Below are positions 49,898-62,662 of a DNA stretch of 64,000 bases, piece by piece. Location of the stretch: positions 37,070,389 through 37,134,388 of the forward strand of contig NC_090189.1 in assembly GCF_024679245.1 (NCBI RefSeq), in the 5' to 3' direction. The translations under genes and the position numbers were made by a program. Source of the DNA: Pseudorasbora parva. Taxonomy: Eukaryota > Chordata > Actinopteri > Cypriniformes > Gobionidae. The notes under the pieces are model-generated. The model saw only the letters and a list, made by a program, of their open reading frames with translations, was not told the DNA's origin and did no database searches. Within the stretch, counting starts at the first letter, position 1. Each line of letters begins with the position of its first letter.

Positions 49898-50858
49898 ATC
49901 CCCCTTTCTGTGTCCATCTCCTTTCCTGTATAAAGTATGCAACATCAATAAGGTGTATATTGAATTTGGTATTTTGGTCTTACTGCATTAATACTTTCTA
50001 CAATCCTGGTAAAAATGACTGGTGGGCAATAGAGGAAACCCGTTCGAATGGCCGCCATCTTTATTTTATATTATTGTTCAAATCATGCCCAGGCTGAATT
50101 GGACACCTTTTTGGGCCGGATTTTGTCCGCGGGCCGTTTGTTTGACAACCCTGCTTCAAATCTCCCATCTATTATTGTCTCATAAACTTCATTGGATCAT
50201 ATGATTTTTTTCTACAGTGATCAAAGGTTGAAACAGACACAGTCCATCACAGCAATATTGATAATATATTCAATGGCTTGAGTTTGAGGGGTGGACTACC
50301 TCAATGTTTGACTAATGCTGGAAAGGATGAGAAAGTGTTTGAGAAACATGTTTAAAACAAGTTTAATGGCACATAAGTTAGACTGTAAAAGGTGGCAACC
50401 TGCAGAGAGATTTTCTAGTTTTATTGTTATAAATTAATTTATCTATAGTTTGAGTCAGTGATTGATAATATTTTTGACTTAAATAAAACCAGTCAATATA
50501 GATGTTACCATTTTTTCCCCCCTTCAAACAACTTTAAATGCACAGAAGCCAACAACTAACTAACGGTTAGGCGTGTAGAAAGATTTAGAAAAAATATGTC
50601 AATTTTAGGCTCAAACAGGCTTTTTTTTTTAAGGCTTTTTTTACATATGCATGTAGAGTATTAATATTACATTGCACAGTATTAAAGTAATAGGTTGCAC
50701 TTAAGGCAATGTTGCATTTTCTCAAATACATACATTGTTTATTAATAAACTACATGTACTTACTATAGAGTTTAGGTTTGGTTTAGGTTTAGTTACTTGT
50801 AATTATACATAATATACTGTTAGTAAGTACATGTAACTATGTCCCCTTAAAATCAAGT

Positions 50859-52291
50859 GGGTTACACTTTATTTTACGGTGTCTTTGTTACAGTGTAATT
50901 ATATATTTAAAGGGGGGGTGAAACACTCAGTTTCAGTCAATCTCATGTCAATCTTGAGTACCTATAGAGTAGTATTGCATCCTTCATATCTCAGAAAAGT
51001 CTTTAGTTTTATCATATTTATAAAAGAAATATAGGCTGTACCGAGTCTTTCCGGAAAAAACCGAGCGACTGGAGGCGTATCGTGTGGGCGGAGCTAAAGA
51101 ATGACAAGCGCGCAAAGCGGTGACGTCCTCAAGCGTGGAGAAAGCCATTGCTATCTCAGCTAATACAGATATGATCCAGAATCAAATCTGAGGGAGAAAT
51201 AAATTGAACAGGAGAAACGGCAACATCAGGACGTCCGTCTCTGTGGTATGTAAGTTACTGTATTTAGTGGCCTCTCCACATTTCTGTGTCTTTACTCGCA
51301 GTGTATGAGGACATGATTCGGTTTATGGACTATTGTATGCGACTAGACCTTAGAAGTAGCAAGCAAAACGGTTTTGCACGTCAGAATACTGTAACGTTAT
51401 AGATAGAACAACAATGGCGTAACCGTTAGCGCATTTGAATGACGAAGCATGCGATCGTGTCGTTTACTGATGTTTACTCATGCGTCAGTAGCCAATAGCA
51501 GAGACATTTGAAGCAGTTTAACTCACCGGCTGCTTCCAAAGCAGGACCGAACCTTTATCGCTGGGACCGCTCCGTCAAAAATACACTTCTTTGGTATGAT
51601 TTGGTAAAGTCCTGACAGCAGTGGCGTGTAAATCCACTTTGAGACGCGACTGAAACGATGTTGTGAAGCTTCCCGTCATTTCTGCGTTCAAATCGGTTCA
51701 AATGCAGCGCTGCCTTCCCGGAATGCTGTGCTGAAGCGTTGAAGTCGCTCGACGTCACCCATAGGAATAAAGTGGAGCGCGGCGCGTCATAAGTGTTCAC
51801 GGATGACTGGATCTGCACCTGAGAGAGTGTTTACAGGCGTGCATTTCCTCTCTCGCTCTAGTCACGCGCGCGCGCACCCTACCCGAAGAAGAGCCCGTAC
51901 GGCCCATACAAGGACCTATCTATTAACGTCAAGTAGACCCATACTCGAAAAAAACTCGCCGAAACTTGTGAGAAACCGGAAGGAGTATTTTTAACACAGA
52001 AATACTCCATCAAACGTCCAACATTAGTTTTTGAAACTTTGTCTATGTTTAGGATGGGAATCCAAGTCTTTAACAGTGTAAAAAGCTCAGTATGCATGAA
52101 ACAGCATTTCACCCCCCCTTTAATTATTTAGTAATATTCATTTATTACTTGTACTTAGTTTAGAGTTAGGGAGGATAGGATTATGGTTTGGTTGTGGGTT
52201 AGTTGCTTTTCATCATGCATAATTTACTGTTTATAACTATGGTAAGTACTTGTAATGGTTAACAAAGACACTGTAAAAGAAAGTGTTACCC
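50859..52291. mobile_element. MITE with GGGTAACACTTT-type ends split by a TTAA element
   Basis: Left end GGGTTACACTTTATTTTACG through GTGTCTTTGTTA, right end the complement (TAACAAAGACAC...GTGTTACCC). The element at 50911-52119 lies near its left end. Confidence 0.8.
50911..52119. mobile_element. 1.2-kb TTAA-flanked element
   Basis: Starts AGGGGGGGTGAAACACTCAG and ends GCATTTCACCCCCCCT, with TTAA at 50907-50910 and 52120-52123. The interior is CpG-rich and non-coding; small frames (51555-51994) have no domains. Very common type in cyprinid genomes (recalled). Confidence 0.88.
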
Positions 52292-52374
52292 ATTTTTATG
52301 AATGTAATCTTACATTTTTTGTGTTTAAACAGTGTAATTCTGCAGTTTCTACAGTTAAATATCTCAATATAAGT

Positions 52375-52560
52375 CAATCAATCAGCTTTATTTATATAGC
52401 GCTTTTACAATGACGATTGTGTCAAAGCAGCTTCACAGTGTTAAACAGGACAATACTGCAGCAAAATCTGATTTGTCTGTACAGTCGTTCTGGAGAAAAC
52501 AGTGATGTTATCAGATTATTTTAATTTATCATAGAGCGACAATGTTGGCAGATCAGTATT
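52375..52560 (+). repeat. dispersed fish repeat (TTTATATAGCGCTTT)
   Basis: Plus-orientation copy of the sequence at 29830-29945, running TTTATTTATATAGCGCTTTT to CGACAATGTTGGCAGATCAG. Confidence 0.8.
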
Positions 52561-53564
52561 ATAGTTTATAGAATTAAATAAGACCTAATTAATGAATTTT
52601 ATTTGTATATTTAGTTGAATAACTTGGACCATAATTTTAGTATCCTCAAAGTCTATTGTTTTACTCTATTGCAAATATAGTTATGACCGATTTTTTTAAA
52701 ATGACCATTATTCCAACAGAGACGCTGTAGTCACTAAACTATTCTATTGCTTCAGTTTAATAGCTCAGTATAAAAATGTTATATATTCATTGATTCATTG
52801 ATATTCATCAACAGTCATAGCGAACTTATAATTATGGTCAAATCTTTTTTATTATTATTTTATTATTATTCTAAAGAATTGAGAGATGCTTTTCAAAGCA
52901 ATTTGGGCCTCCAGTGAGCCCTGAAGACAGCAGCTGACCTACTAAAGCTTGTCTTCATTCATCAAGTCATAAATGGGCTTATTTGACCTGGAACAGAGGA
53001 AGTTAAAAGTACAAATGAACGTGGATGCTTTTAGAAAAAGGCCGTTTTTTCTTCATGTGCCAGCAGCAGGCTCTGAAAGAGCCAGTGAAGTTTCTGAAGC
53101 ATGTGAGTTTGCTTTTCCGGCCTGTTATTCCTGTGAACCCTGGAGTGCCAACGACAGAGGATACAGTCCGCTTACCTTTGAACTTTAGCGCTTAGTCAGA
53201 CATTTCTGTTCACATCTATACAAATATAAATGAGGAAGTGGGGTATTGCAAAGATTTCAGGGGCCTTTGTGTCTCAGAAAGGGGAAGAAGCAACTCACAA
53301 CAGTGTCTGTAGATTTTCTATAAACGCAGTTGTTCAGTAGCATAGCTCAGCAGCTCATGTTTCAAAATAGCATGCCGCAGAAACCAGCAGTTTTTTTTCT
53401 AGTGAAGTGGTGGTGTAGCAGGGTAAGTGTTGCATTGCTGTAATAATTTTGCAGTGCTCTTTTATATCAATGTGCACAAGCTAGCTAATTCGATAATGAA
53501 ACACTATACTTGAATGTCCCTCAATGTCTTTTGAAGCAGTGTTGAGACGTTTGATTAACTTTAA

Positions 53565-54102
53565 AGGGTTAGTTCACCCAAAAAATGAAAATTATTTCAT
53601 TAATTACTCACCCTCATGTCGTTGGACACCCGTAAGACTTTCATTCATCTTCAGAACACAAATGAAGATATTTTTGTTGAAAGCTGATGGCTGAGAAAGG
53701 CTTCAGAAAGGCCTCCATTGGCATTCAGTTCATTCCCACTCACAAGACCGACGAAAATAGTTATTGTGCGGGAAAAAATCAAAATAACGACTTTATCCAC
53801 CAAGTTATTGACGTGACCTCGACGCATGTGTGAGAATTTTTTTGCGCAGAAAAACTATTTTTGTCGCATTGTAAAATCATTGTACAGCCACTGTAACGAC
53901 GTCTTTAGTGCCTTTATGGATCTTGTGTGTGGGAATGAATTAAATCCCAATGGAGGCCTTTCTGAAGCCTTTCTCAGCCATCAGCTTTCAACAAAAATAT
54001 CTTCATTTGTGTTCTGAAGATGAATGAAAGTCTTACGGGTGTCCAACGACATGAGGGTGAGTAATTAATGAAATAATGTACACTTTTGGGTGGACTAACC
54101 CT
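53565..54102. mobile_element. 538-bp full palindromic MITE, TTAA target
   Basis: Both arms mirror each other for well over 140 bp: AGGGTTAGTTCACCCAAAAA and its complement, then CTCACCCTCATGTCGTTGGA and its complement. TTAA flanks at 53561-53564 and 54103-54106. The open frame at 53826-54017 is inside the hairpin. Confidence 0.9.
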
Positions 54103-54307
54103 TTAACCTTATTGGTTCATTTTGACCAAAATACCGTGTTTAGGACTGTGTTCGCGTTAGAAGTTCCTGCATAGCATGTTATACTGTGAGAGGACATATG
54201 GTTCTACTTATCATTCAATATTAGAGATTATTTACTGGCATTAGACTATTTTATATTTTTACATTTAAATATCTCTGCTTTCATTTAATGCTCAAAATTA
54301 ATAATAA

Positions 54308-55153
54308 TGGCAACACTTTAATAAGGTTTCATTAGTTAACATTAGTTAATGCATTCATGAACTAAAAATACATTTGTTACAGTATTTATTAATCTTTTTT
54401 AATGTTAGTTTATAAAAATACAGCCATTCATTGTTTGTTCATGTTAGTGCGCATTAACTAAATTTTACAAAACATCTTTTGATTTTAAATAATCTATACT
54501 GTATTAGTAAATGACGATTATTTCAAAGCAGCTGCACAGTGTTAAACAGGACAATATTGCAACAAAATTTGTTTTGTCGTTCTGGAGAAAACAGTGATGT
54601 TATCAGATTATTTTAATTTATCATTTAGCGACAATGTTGGCAGATCAGTATTATAGTTTATAGAATTAAATAAGACCTAATTCATACATGTATTTGTATA
54701 TTTAGTTGAATAACTTGGATCATAATTTTAGTGTCCCCAACTGAGCAAGCCAAGCCAAAGGCGACAGTGGCAAGGAACCAAAACTCCATCAGGGCGTGAT
54801 GGAGAAAAATAAACCTTGGGAGAAACCAGACTCAGTCGGGGTGCCAGTTCTCCTCTGGCCTATTAACACACCGTGTATGATTATTATTCTGGCAACCTTA
54901 CAGGCCAGAAATCATATTAGATCGGAATATTACAAATTTGTGGGTATCACGCAAGAGACGGGTTTATTGACGATGACGTGGCAATTACACAAGAAAATTA
55001 ATGCTTGAAAGATCTGAGTTATTGCGCCGGAGATGCAAATCTGGAATTAACATTAACTAAGATTAATAAATGGTGTAGAAATATTGTTCATTCTTAATTC
55101 ATAATTTTTAAATAATTGTCAACTAAGGAACCCTTATTTTGTAGAGTGTTACC
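54308..55153. mobile_element. MITE with GGYAACACT ends split by a dispersed repeat
   Basis: Left GGCAACACTTTAATAAGG, right complement GGTAACACTCTACAAAATAA, with mirrored TTAGTTAACATTAGTTAAT-type blocks. 54500-54850 is an inserted copy of the TTTATATAGC-family repeat, including GAGAAACCAGACTCAGTCGG. Confidence 0.75.
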
Positions 55154-55490
55154 ACACTGTAAAAAATTATTTAGCAAAAAAGTTACCTGGTTGCCTTAAA
55201 ATTTTGAGTTCATTGAAATTGAGATTCGACAACCTTTATTAAAAGATTATTAAAAGATTTTGTAACCATATAGGGTAATTGTGTGTGTTTTATTTCTGAT
55301 GATGTAGTGAAACATGCCAAATAGTGCTATTTTCATGATTTATAAAAAAATTTATGTGGTTCAGATACAAAAATATTTTGATTTTCTTTTTATTAAACCA
55401 ATTTCCTTCATTGTATTATTGTTTTATTTCAATAAACTCAAAATTTTAAGGCAACCAGGTTACTTACTTTTTTAAGTTAAACCAACAAAA
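55154..55490. mobile_element. short CACTG-ended MITE
   Basis: Starts CACTGTAAAAAATTATTTAG. The segment AACCTGGTTGCCTTAAAATT, continuing to TTTATTGAAAT on the complement, is mirrored on both sides. The right CAGTG end is lost. Same end type as 8541-12694. Confidence 0.75.
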
Positions 55491-55908
55491 AACAACCATA
55501 ATAATAAATGTAATCTTTAGCAAATCCCAAAATGAGTATCCATTTGGGACTGTAGGTGCACTATGCAGCTTTCCATCCACTAGAGGTTGCCTATTTAAAA
55601 CAAATGCGTAGTTTGATGACGCAGAGTTTGAGCGCAGTATCTTGGGACATGTGGTCTTCACCTCACAGCCGGTGGAAAATAGAACTCTGGCAGAAATCAC
55701 GTTCATGGATGCGGTTATTAACGTTATTGTAGTGTAAAGCAGAGCAGGACCGAGTGTTGTGGAGCGGAGCACAGCCGCTCGATCGATTGTTACACAAATA
55801 CAAGATTATTTCTATTTTCTAGTCAAAGAATGCTTGGAAAAGTTATAGCATATCTCTCCATTTTATAAGTTTCTTGTAATTTACTATTAAATTGTACTAC
55901 AAGTATCT

Positions 55909-56492
55909 TGAGCCCCTTTCACACTGCGATTCCGGCAAATACACGGATAATGCGACCCGGCATTTGTTCTCGGGTCGCTAGATTTGCTCCATTCACACTG
56001 CCAGCGAAATACCGTAATATGTGCGCTTTCACACACAACCCGTAACGGTCCCGGATCGAGTTGACACGTGACATCCTGATGTGACGTATAACGGCGAGCG
56101 ATCTCAGCTTCAGCGCGGATAGTAAGGAGCTCTGTGGTCTCGACTTGTGTCCAGTTTGCGCTCATTTCTGCTTGTTTAATTTTAGTTTCTTTTGTATACG
56201 AACACTCTCTGCGTTTAAAACACAGACTAGCTCTTCTGGCACTGCAGGGTTGTATTATTGAAAAAACAAGCTCTAGGAGTCGCACGATAACTACATAAAC
56301 GTTGCAGCATTAGTTTTGGCTTTTGTTCACACAGCGCTCGTCCCGGGTCGAACCACTCAATATTACTAGGTCCTCGACCCGGGTTCAATTCGGTAATCAA
56401 TCCCAGGACGTGGTTGCTTTCACACAGAAGGTGACCCGGCAATGTTCCGGGAATATTGCGGGTCCGACGTGCAGTGTGAAAGAGGTTTAAGT
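55909..56492. mobile_element. fold-back element with CCTTTCACACTGC ends
   Basis: Left GAGCCCCTTTCACACTGCGA, right complement AAACCTCTTTCACACTGCAC. CCCGG/CCGGG-rich inside. No coding credible. Confidence 0.78.
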
Positions 56493-56879
56493 AACAGTTT
56501 CAAAGCAGCTTTCCCAGGACTGAATTTCATTGCATTCTCCTCAATTGGACTGACATTTGGGTTTCATGTAACGCTCCAAGTCCTTCAGGGTTTCCTTTGG
56601 GGTGTGAGTTGGCACAGGCACCTTCCTCAAGCCCTTCTGTCTCGTCCAGATAACAGCGATCACCCGCCGCCTGCTTACTAACTAGCAATCAATCCCAGTA
56701 TGTCCGTTAGACAGCACCAAGAGCAGCAGGTGTTTTTTACATTCTGACCGAGGAAAAAGCAGCTTATGCAAGGCTTGGAAGCAAACATTCAGCCCCCATA
56801 AACACAACTAAACACACTCTGCAAGTGCTTGAACAGCACAAAAGCACACAAACACAAACGAGTGCAAAAGCACATGCAT

Positions 56880-57260
56880 GTAGGCTTAAAGTTATCCATC
56901 ACGGCTTGCCGTAATAATGGGATTTCCCTGCTGACCTAGAATCCTCTTCCTGGCATGCAGAAGCGGAGATCCCGACACCCCCACCAGCACACACTCATCT
57001 CGGGACGTGCGTCGCCGGGTTTGGCCCTCCCTTTCTCCCGCAAACATCACACACGCACATGTTCAGCATGTTGGCACGCCGATCTCATGAATAATTTGAA
57101 TGATTAATTTCTGCTCGGGGAAAGCAAGCAATGCTTGATCGAGTTCTAAGAGGATCAACGGGAATATTGATGATCTACTCCAGATTTTTTGTATCAGACA
57201 TAATCTCTGTGTCTAATTTGCTGTTGTATCAATTAAAAGACCACAGAAGGTGTCTGAGTG
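56880..57260. other. candidate conserved non-coding segment
   Basis: Non-repetitive, with homeobox-like ATTAAT/TAATTTG motifs (CATGAATAATTTGAATGATT at about 57087) and moderate GC. Conservation cannot be tested here. Confidence 0.3.
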
Positions 57261-58241
57261 ATCATTAGCATAAACACTAATAAAGATGAAATTTACTGCA
57301 TTAACACTGCATGTAAAAGTGAACGGGAAATCTAAAGTTCCCTATTTTATTCAGGCGCTCTTCTGCTCTCTCTCTATATATATATTATTTTTAATTTATA
57401 ATGAAGTTGTCTGTATTTAGTAGATTGTGTTTAACACACACACACACAAAAAAAAAATTCCACATATAATTTTTAAACAAAACTGCATTGGTATCGGTTT
57501 AGTATCGTTATACTCAGAATTTTTAAAAGTGGTTCGGTTCAGAAAAAATGGCATTGGTAAATCCATAAAAGTGCCTCTATCCATCATATAACTGCTCCAC
57601 AAGGCTCCGGGGGGTTAATAAAGACCTTCTGAAGCGGAGTTTATTTTGAATGGAGTGAGGAGCAGATTTTTTAAAAGTCTAAACGTCATGGTTTTCGCTC
57701 CATTAGCGCTCCATCACAAGCACAATTCATACCAACAGCCCATAATAAAACTGCATTTTTAGCCAGAACTCACACATTAAACACATTTAACTAGCTTGAT
57801 TCAGATGGATCACTCAAATCAGAAAGAATGTAAAAGTCATGATGACGGCGATGGACATGAGCGGGTTGTTCTAGTTTGAGGAATTCTTTTGTACCTCCTA
57901 GATACTGAATATGATCGGGTGGAAGCACATTTTCAACAGGTAGCACTTATTCACACACGCAATCGATCTCCCTTATGCATTATCTGCTTTCAGTTATCTG
58001 TATCTGATTATGAATGAGCAGAAATCTGTAATGTATAGTGACCCGTAGATAAAATAACTGAAAAATAACTATTTTCATCTTTCCAAACAAAATTGGAACC
58101 ACGTCGAAAGCCATTATTTCTGTTTTTTTTTTAATTTAATGTATACTATGAAGTGAACTTTTGTGATATTGCAGAGCTTACTTAAAAACTTTAGCCACAA
58201 ATTTCCTCGGAGCGAAGACGGAGCGGTGTTTCTGAGATCCA

Positions 58242-58789
58242 GTGGTGGAAAGAGTACTGAAAAACCATTCTCAAGTAGAAGTACTGTTACTTGTCAAAAT
58301 AATGTAATTTAAGTAGAGTAAAAGTACCTGTCCTAAATACTACTTAAAGTAGGAGTAAAAAGTAGCTCTTTTAAAAGTACTCAAGAGTAATGAGTAGTGA
58401 GTATTATGCTTTGAATGTTAGTCAACCTTATACCCCGCTAATTAAGCATGTAGCTTACTCTTTTATGGATGATTCTCAGTAAGAGTCAAAAAATATTTCA
58501 ATATTTCTTTAAATATTTATTTTTATTTTTGACTGTTAGCACTAAAAATACATCCATGTTATATTTAAGAAATCAAACAATAATCTGGTAAAAACGTTGA
58601 CAGGAAAAATAAATAAACATAATCTAGCAACAGCAGGTTTAGGTTCAGTAAAAGTACCGATACAGCACTTAAAATGTACTCAAGTAAAAGTAAAAGTACA
58701 GTTTTTAAACTACTTAAAAAAGTACAATTCCTGAGAAAAACTAATCAATTACAGTAACAAGAGTATTTGTAATTCGTTACTTTACACTG
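58242..58789. mobile_element. small hAT-like element with Tol2-like subterminal repeats
   Basis: Starts CAGTGGTGGAAAGAGTACTG and ends TTCGTTACTTTACACTG. AAGTA/TACTT repeats at both ends. No exact 8-bp duplication visible, so it may be old or truncated. Confidence 0.65.
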
Positions 58790-58799
58790 ATATCAGTGA

Positions 58800-59493
58800 G
58801 TGAGGAGTGGAGCGGGGAGCGGGAAATTGAGTATTTATTGAATGTTTATAGCGTGGAGGGTTTATAGCGTGCTGCTGCTCCACTCCATTCCGCTCACATA
58901 CTCTGTTTGTGTCAGAAAAATATCCATATTTAAAACTTTAAAGACTAAAATAACTAGCTCCCGGCAGTCAGCAGTACGTAAGTTGACTTTACGGCAAAAG
59001 AGTAACCCCTGACGCGATGTATAGGAGCTTTGCACGCTTTGACGCCTCTCGAGGATAGGGCGACAAACTCCAGCCCCTCTACTCTTATATCGAAATCCTC
59101 CACCATTTCTCTTTACAAATCTCATTCATGACTGGTGTTTTGTTTTGCTCCATCCGCTGCACTTCTGCATGCGTCAGAGTTCAAGGGTCAAGGCCATTTG
59201 TTATTTTAGTCTATAAAGTTTTAAATATGGATATTTGTCTTAAACGAACATGGCACTTCTCTTCAGAAGGCCTTTATTAACCCTCCAGAGCCGTGCGGAG
59301 CAGTTATATGATGATAGATGCACTTGTATGGACTTCAAAAATTATCCAACAATTCTCTGCCATTATAAAGCTTGGATTAGCCAGAACATCCATTGTATGC
59401 GCCTGAAAGGAGAATGTCATTTACACCCAGGAGGACTTGAGGGTGAGCAAATCATGGGGTGATTTTCCTTTTTGGGTGAACTATCCCTTTAGG
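58800..59493. mobile_element. TTCACCC-type element (right end GAACTATCCCTTTA)
   Basis: 59217-59340 matches 30840-30960, and the end TTTTGGGTGAACTATCCCTTTA matches other family members. The two GGATATTT(G/T)TC blocks at 58920 and 59228 are inverted. The left end is not clear. Confidence 0.6.
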
Positions 59494-60016
59494 TTCACTT
59501 TCTTAAAAAAAAATCATTTTTTTCACAGCAACATTACTCTGCCAGGTGTCTTCTTTGAAAAGAGACCAGACTTAAGTCTGCGCTCTAAAGCGTTCAAAAT
59601 TTATGAGTTTACAGTTTAAGCATTTTCAGGTCTATGCTTAAAAAGTGAACAATGGATTATAACTACAAACTATCAGACTTTTATCTTATTTTAGCCATAT
59701 AAAAAACAATATTGGCAGCAAATTGCATAGTTTTGCATAGTTTGCGCCTCTAAAAAAACTGATAAAGTTAAAAGACTAAACTTTTTTTCATCCTCCTCGG
59801 GTATGAGCTCCATATTCTCCTTTCATACTTAATGAGCCATAAAAGCCTGATGTTTCAAATATGATACTTAACAAAAAACACATGCAGACTTTTTTTTAAA
59901 CGATTTTATCTAAAGGTTCCTATTTTAGACTTATGTTGACAGAGTAATTATTACATGGATAAACCTGAAAAGGAAGATTATTATTATTATAGTAGTATTC
60001 ATTGAAAATGAATTCA

Positions 60017-61309
60017 CACTCTAAAAATGGCTGGGTTAAAAACAACCCAATTGGCAACCCAGCGCTGGGGAAATATTGGACAGAACACATGCTGGGTTAA
60101 ATTAACCCAGTGGCATTTTAACCCAGCAGGCTGGGCTGTTGAGAAAACCCAAAATGTAGTCAATTTTTACCATTAATGGATTTGCTATTCTGGGTTATTC
60201 TTGCTGGGTTGTTCTTAAAATTTCTCCTGTGCATTAGCCTATACTGTAAAACTAGACAACCATGAAAGAACAAATGAAGAATGCATGTTTAGACTGTTAA
60301 AACAATCATTTTTATTGCTTGACAAATGGTACAACACACAAATGTGTTAAAATTGACAACAATGACAACTACAAACCTAATATATTCTGTCAAAGTGTCA
60401 ATGTATTCACATTTAAATCGAACTTTTATTTTGACGGGTTGCTGTGAACTTGAGTGTGTTGATATGATTTTCTCATCTGAAACGGTAAATTCTCATGTCC
60501 TCAGTGACACGGCAGATGCTAAAAAGACAGCGAGCGTGTGGCGCGCGCGTGTGTGTGTACGCAGAGACGCAAAACATGGAAGAGTAATATTTAAATAGTA
60601 GCCTATTTGATATACACAGACACTGGTATATATTCGGCTACAGTCTGGAGCCCTGTGTGACGCGACTGAACGCAGCTGCGGGGCCGAATATAGTCTAACG
60701 TTACTTGAGTCAATGCTATACAGATAAGCTATCGTCACATTTTTTTAAATTTCAGTTTGGTACCGAAGTACCGGTATTTGTGACTTCCTTTCATAATGGT
60801 TAATTTTAGTAAGGGGATCATGGTTCCGTGTAATCACAAACTGTATTAATCTATTGTCCCACATGCCGACCTAAACTAACACGAGTCAGTACATTGCATC
60901 GGATTCTGAGGTAAAACTTTTGTCGTCCTAACGTCATGTGTTAAGCTTAAGAATTGTTTCCGTGAAGAAGAAAAAAAAAACTATAATTATGCTAATTAAA
61001 ATGATTATTAATAAAAACATATGAACTTATCTTAAAACATCTGCAACCTGTGGCTTTGCCTTTTGCATTGTCCTTTCAAAACGACAGTTTGGGAGCGAAT
61101 TTAAACGAATCAAGGCGGGAAGCACGTGAAACAACCGAGCGCTGGGTAGAATCAAACAAGCATTGCGACTCAGCAGGTTTAACCCAACGACTGGAGATTT
61201 GAAACTACCCAATGGTGTTTAAAATGTGATCAAATAAACCAACAAAAATTACCCAACAGTCTTAACCCAGCATTTTGGGTTAAAAAACAACCCAGCATTA
61301 TTTAGAGTG
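60017..61309. mobile_element. 1.29-kb element with CACTCTAAA ends
   Basis: Left CACTCTAAAAATGGCTGGG, right complement CACTCTAAATAATGCTGGG, with further CTGGGTTAA and AACCCA blocks mirrored inside. Same ends as the 175-bp palindrome at 2276-2450, but with a long unrelated interior. The frame at 60326-60598 has no recognised domain. Confidence 0.8.
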
Positions 61310-61463
61310 CATTCATTAATTTATTGTGGGAGGTAAAAGCTGGTTAAAGAATGACTCACTGCAGATGTAGCACTTCATTATTTTATGTAATGTTTAAGTT
61401 ATTCACTGTCAGAAAGAAATGTGTACAAATTGTTCCTTTAGGGGTACAACAACTTGTCACAGT

Positions 61464-61755
61464 CATAGATATCCATAATAAAGGCTAGATGTCTCGTGCG
61501 CGCTATTGGCCAATGGAGGTCGCCGTCCGCAACTTGCGGCCATCTTGTCACAGGCAGCTCGCTCACTCGTAACAGTGTTTTAATGGTGCATGTACTTTTA
61601 AATAACCATAACTTGCTCGATTTTCAACCGATTTTCAAACTGTTTCGTTTGTTATAAATGTCAGAGATGTAGTTATGACACTACATACTTATGAATAATT
61701 ATAACCATGGACTTTAATATGAAAGTAACATTGAACAGTACAGATGGGTGCAATG

Positions 61756-61830
<75 letters not shown>

Positions 61831-62451
61831 TATTTATGTTAAATCAATATATAGGCTACTAAAACTGTGTACCGAATGGCAACATGAGAAATTATATATA
61901 TTTATACACATATACAGCTCTGAATTTTTTTCCCAGAGCTAGCTCTAAATATATATATGCTTTTTTAATAAGAATATAATAAAATAATTTGTATTTAAAA
62001 AAAAAAATTAAACAAACAAAAAAACATGCAAACTAAGTTTAGTTTAACTAGACAAAAGATTGGTTGTCATAAAATCGTTATTGGTGTCAATAAAACTGAA
62101 CAGCTTTGAACAGCTCGATTGTGGCCTCAGCCCCCTTGATAACGTGCACATAAGTTAGCCGTAATACACAAGCTGCACGATTAAGTCGTTTATCGAAACG
62201 AAAAGCTGCAATTTCAACGTGTTAAAGCAACCTGATTTGTAGCCATGTTAATAACGTTTGTAAGAAACCAAACCATTTGTAAATCCGTCAAGATTTCAGC
62301 GAGATAAGAGTATTTATGTTCGGACAGATCACTCATCTTACATCAGGTTCCACAGAGCCCAACAGAAAGCCTGCCTGTGACAAGATGGCCGCCGGTAATG
62401 CCGATGGTGACTCCGCCTTAAGATATCTAGTCCTTATTATGGATATCTATG
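61464..62451. mobile_element. 988-bp DNA element, 8-bp target duplication
   Basis: Ends CATAGATATCCATAATAAAG and the complement of CATAGATATCCATAATAAGG. Exact duplications GTCACAGT at 61456-61463 and 62452-62459. No transposase; it includes the (AC)n tract at 61756-61828 and a mirrored CAAGATGGCCGC-type segment near both ends. Confidence 0.87.
61756..61828. repeat. (AC)n microsatellite
   Basis: About 36 AC units inside the 988-bp element. Confidence 0.97.
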
Positions 62452-62496
62452 GTCACAGTACCCTTAAAAGGACATCTTTGTACCCTTTTCACCTTT

Positions 62497-62662
62497 AAAG
62501 GGATAGCAGCCCATAATAGATGGATGCACTTATTTGGTGTTAAAATTTTGGGCTACCATTCAATATAACTCTGATTGTGTTCGTCTGAAAGAAGAATGTC
62601 ATATACACCTAGGATGACTTGAGGCTGAGTACATTTTCATTTTTGAGTGAACTATCCCTTTA
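62497..62662. mobile_element. short TTCACTC-type MITE
   Basis: Right end TTTGAGTGAACTATCCCTTTA, left end AAAGGGATAGCAGCCC. The interior GATTGTGTTCGTCTGAAAGA matches 30995-31015. Confidence 0.65.

Larger units (their letters stand above)
47450..50154. mobile_element. composite: element with GTGTCAAAC ends holding two younger insertions
   Basis: Left end CAGAGGTGTCAAAC, right end GTTTGACAACCCTG, with GGGCCG/GCGGGCC near the right end, as in a common fish hAT-like repeat. Inside are the TTAA element (48088-48862) and an LTR-like copy (about 49058-49897). No target duplication visible. Confidence 0.6.

Noticed and set aside
53826..54017. 63-aa frame
   Set aside because: It lies in the loop and arm of the 538-bp palindromic MITE.
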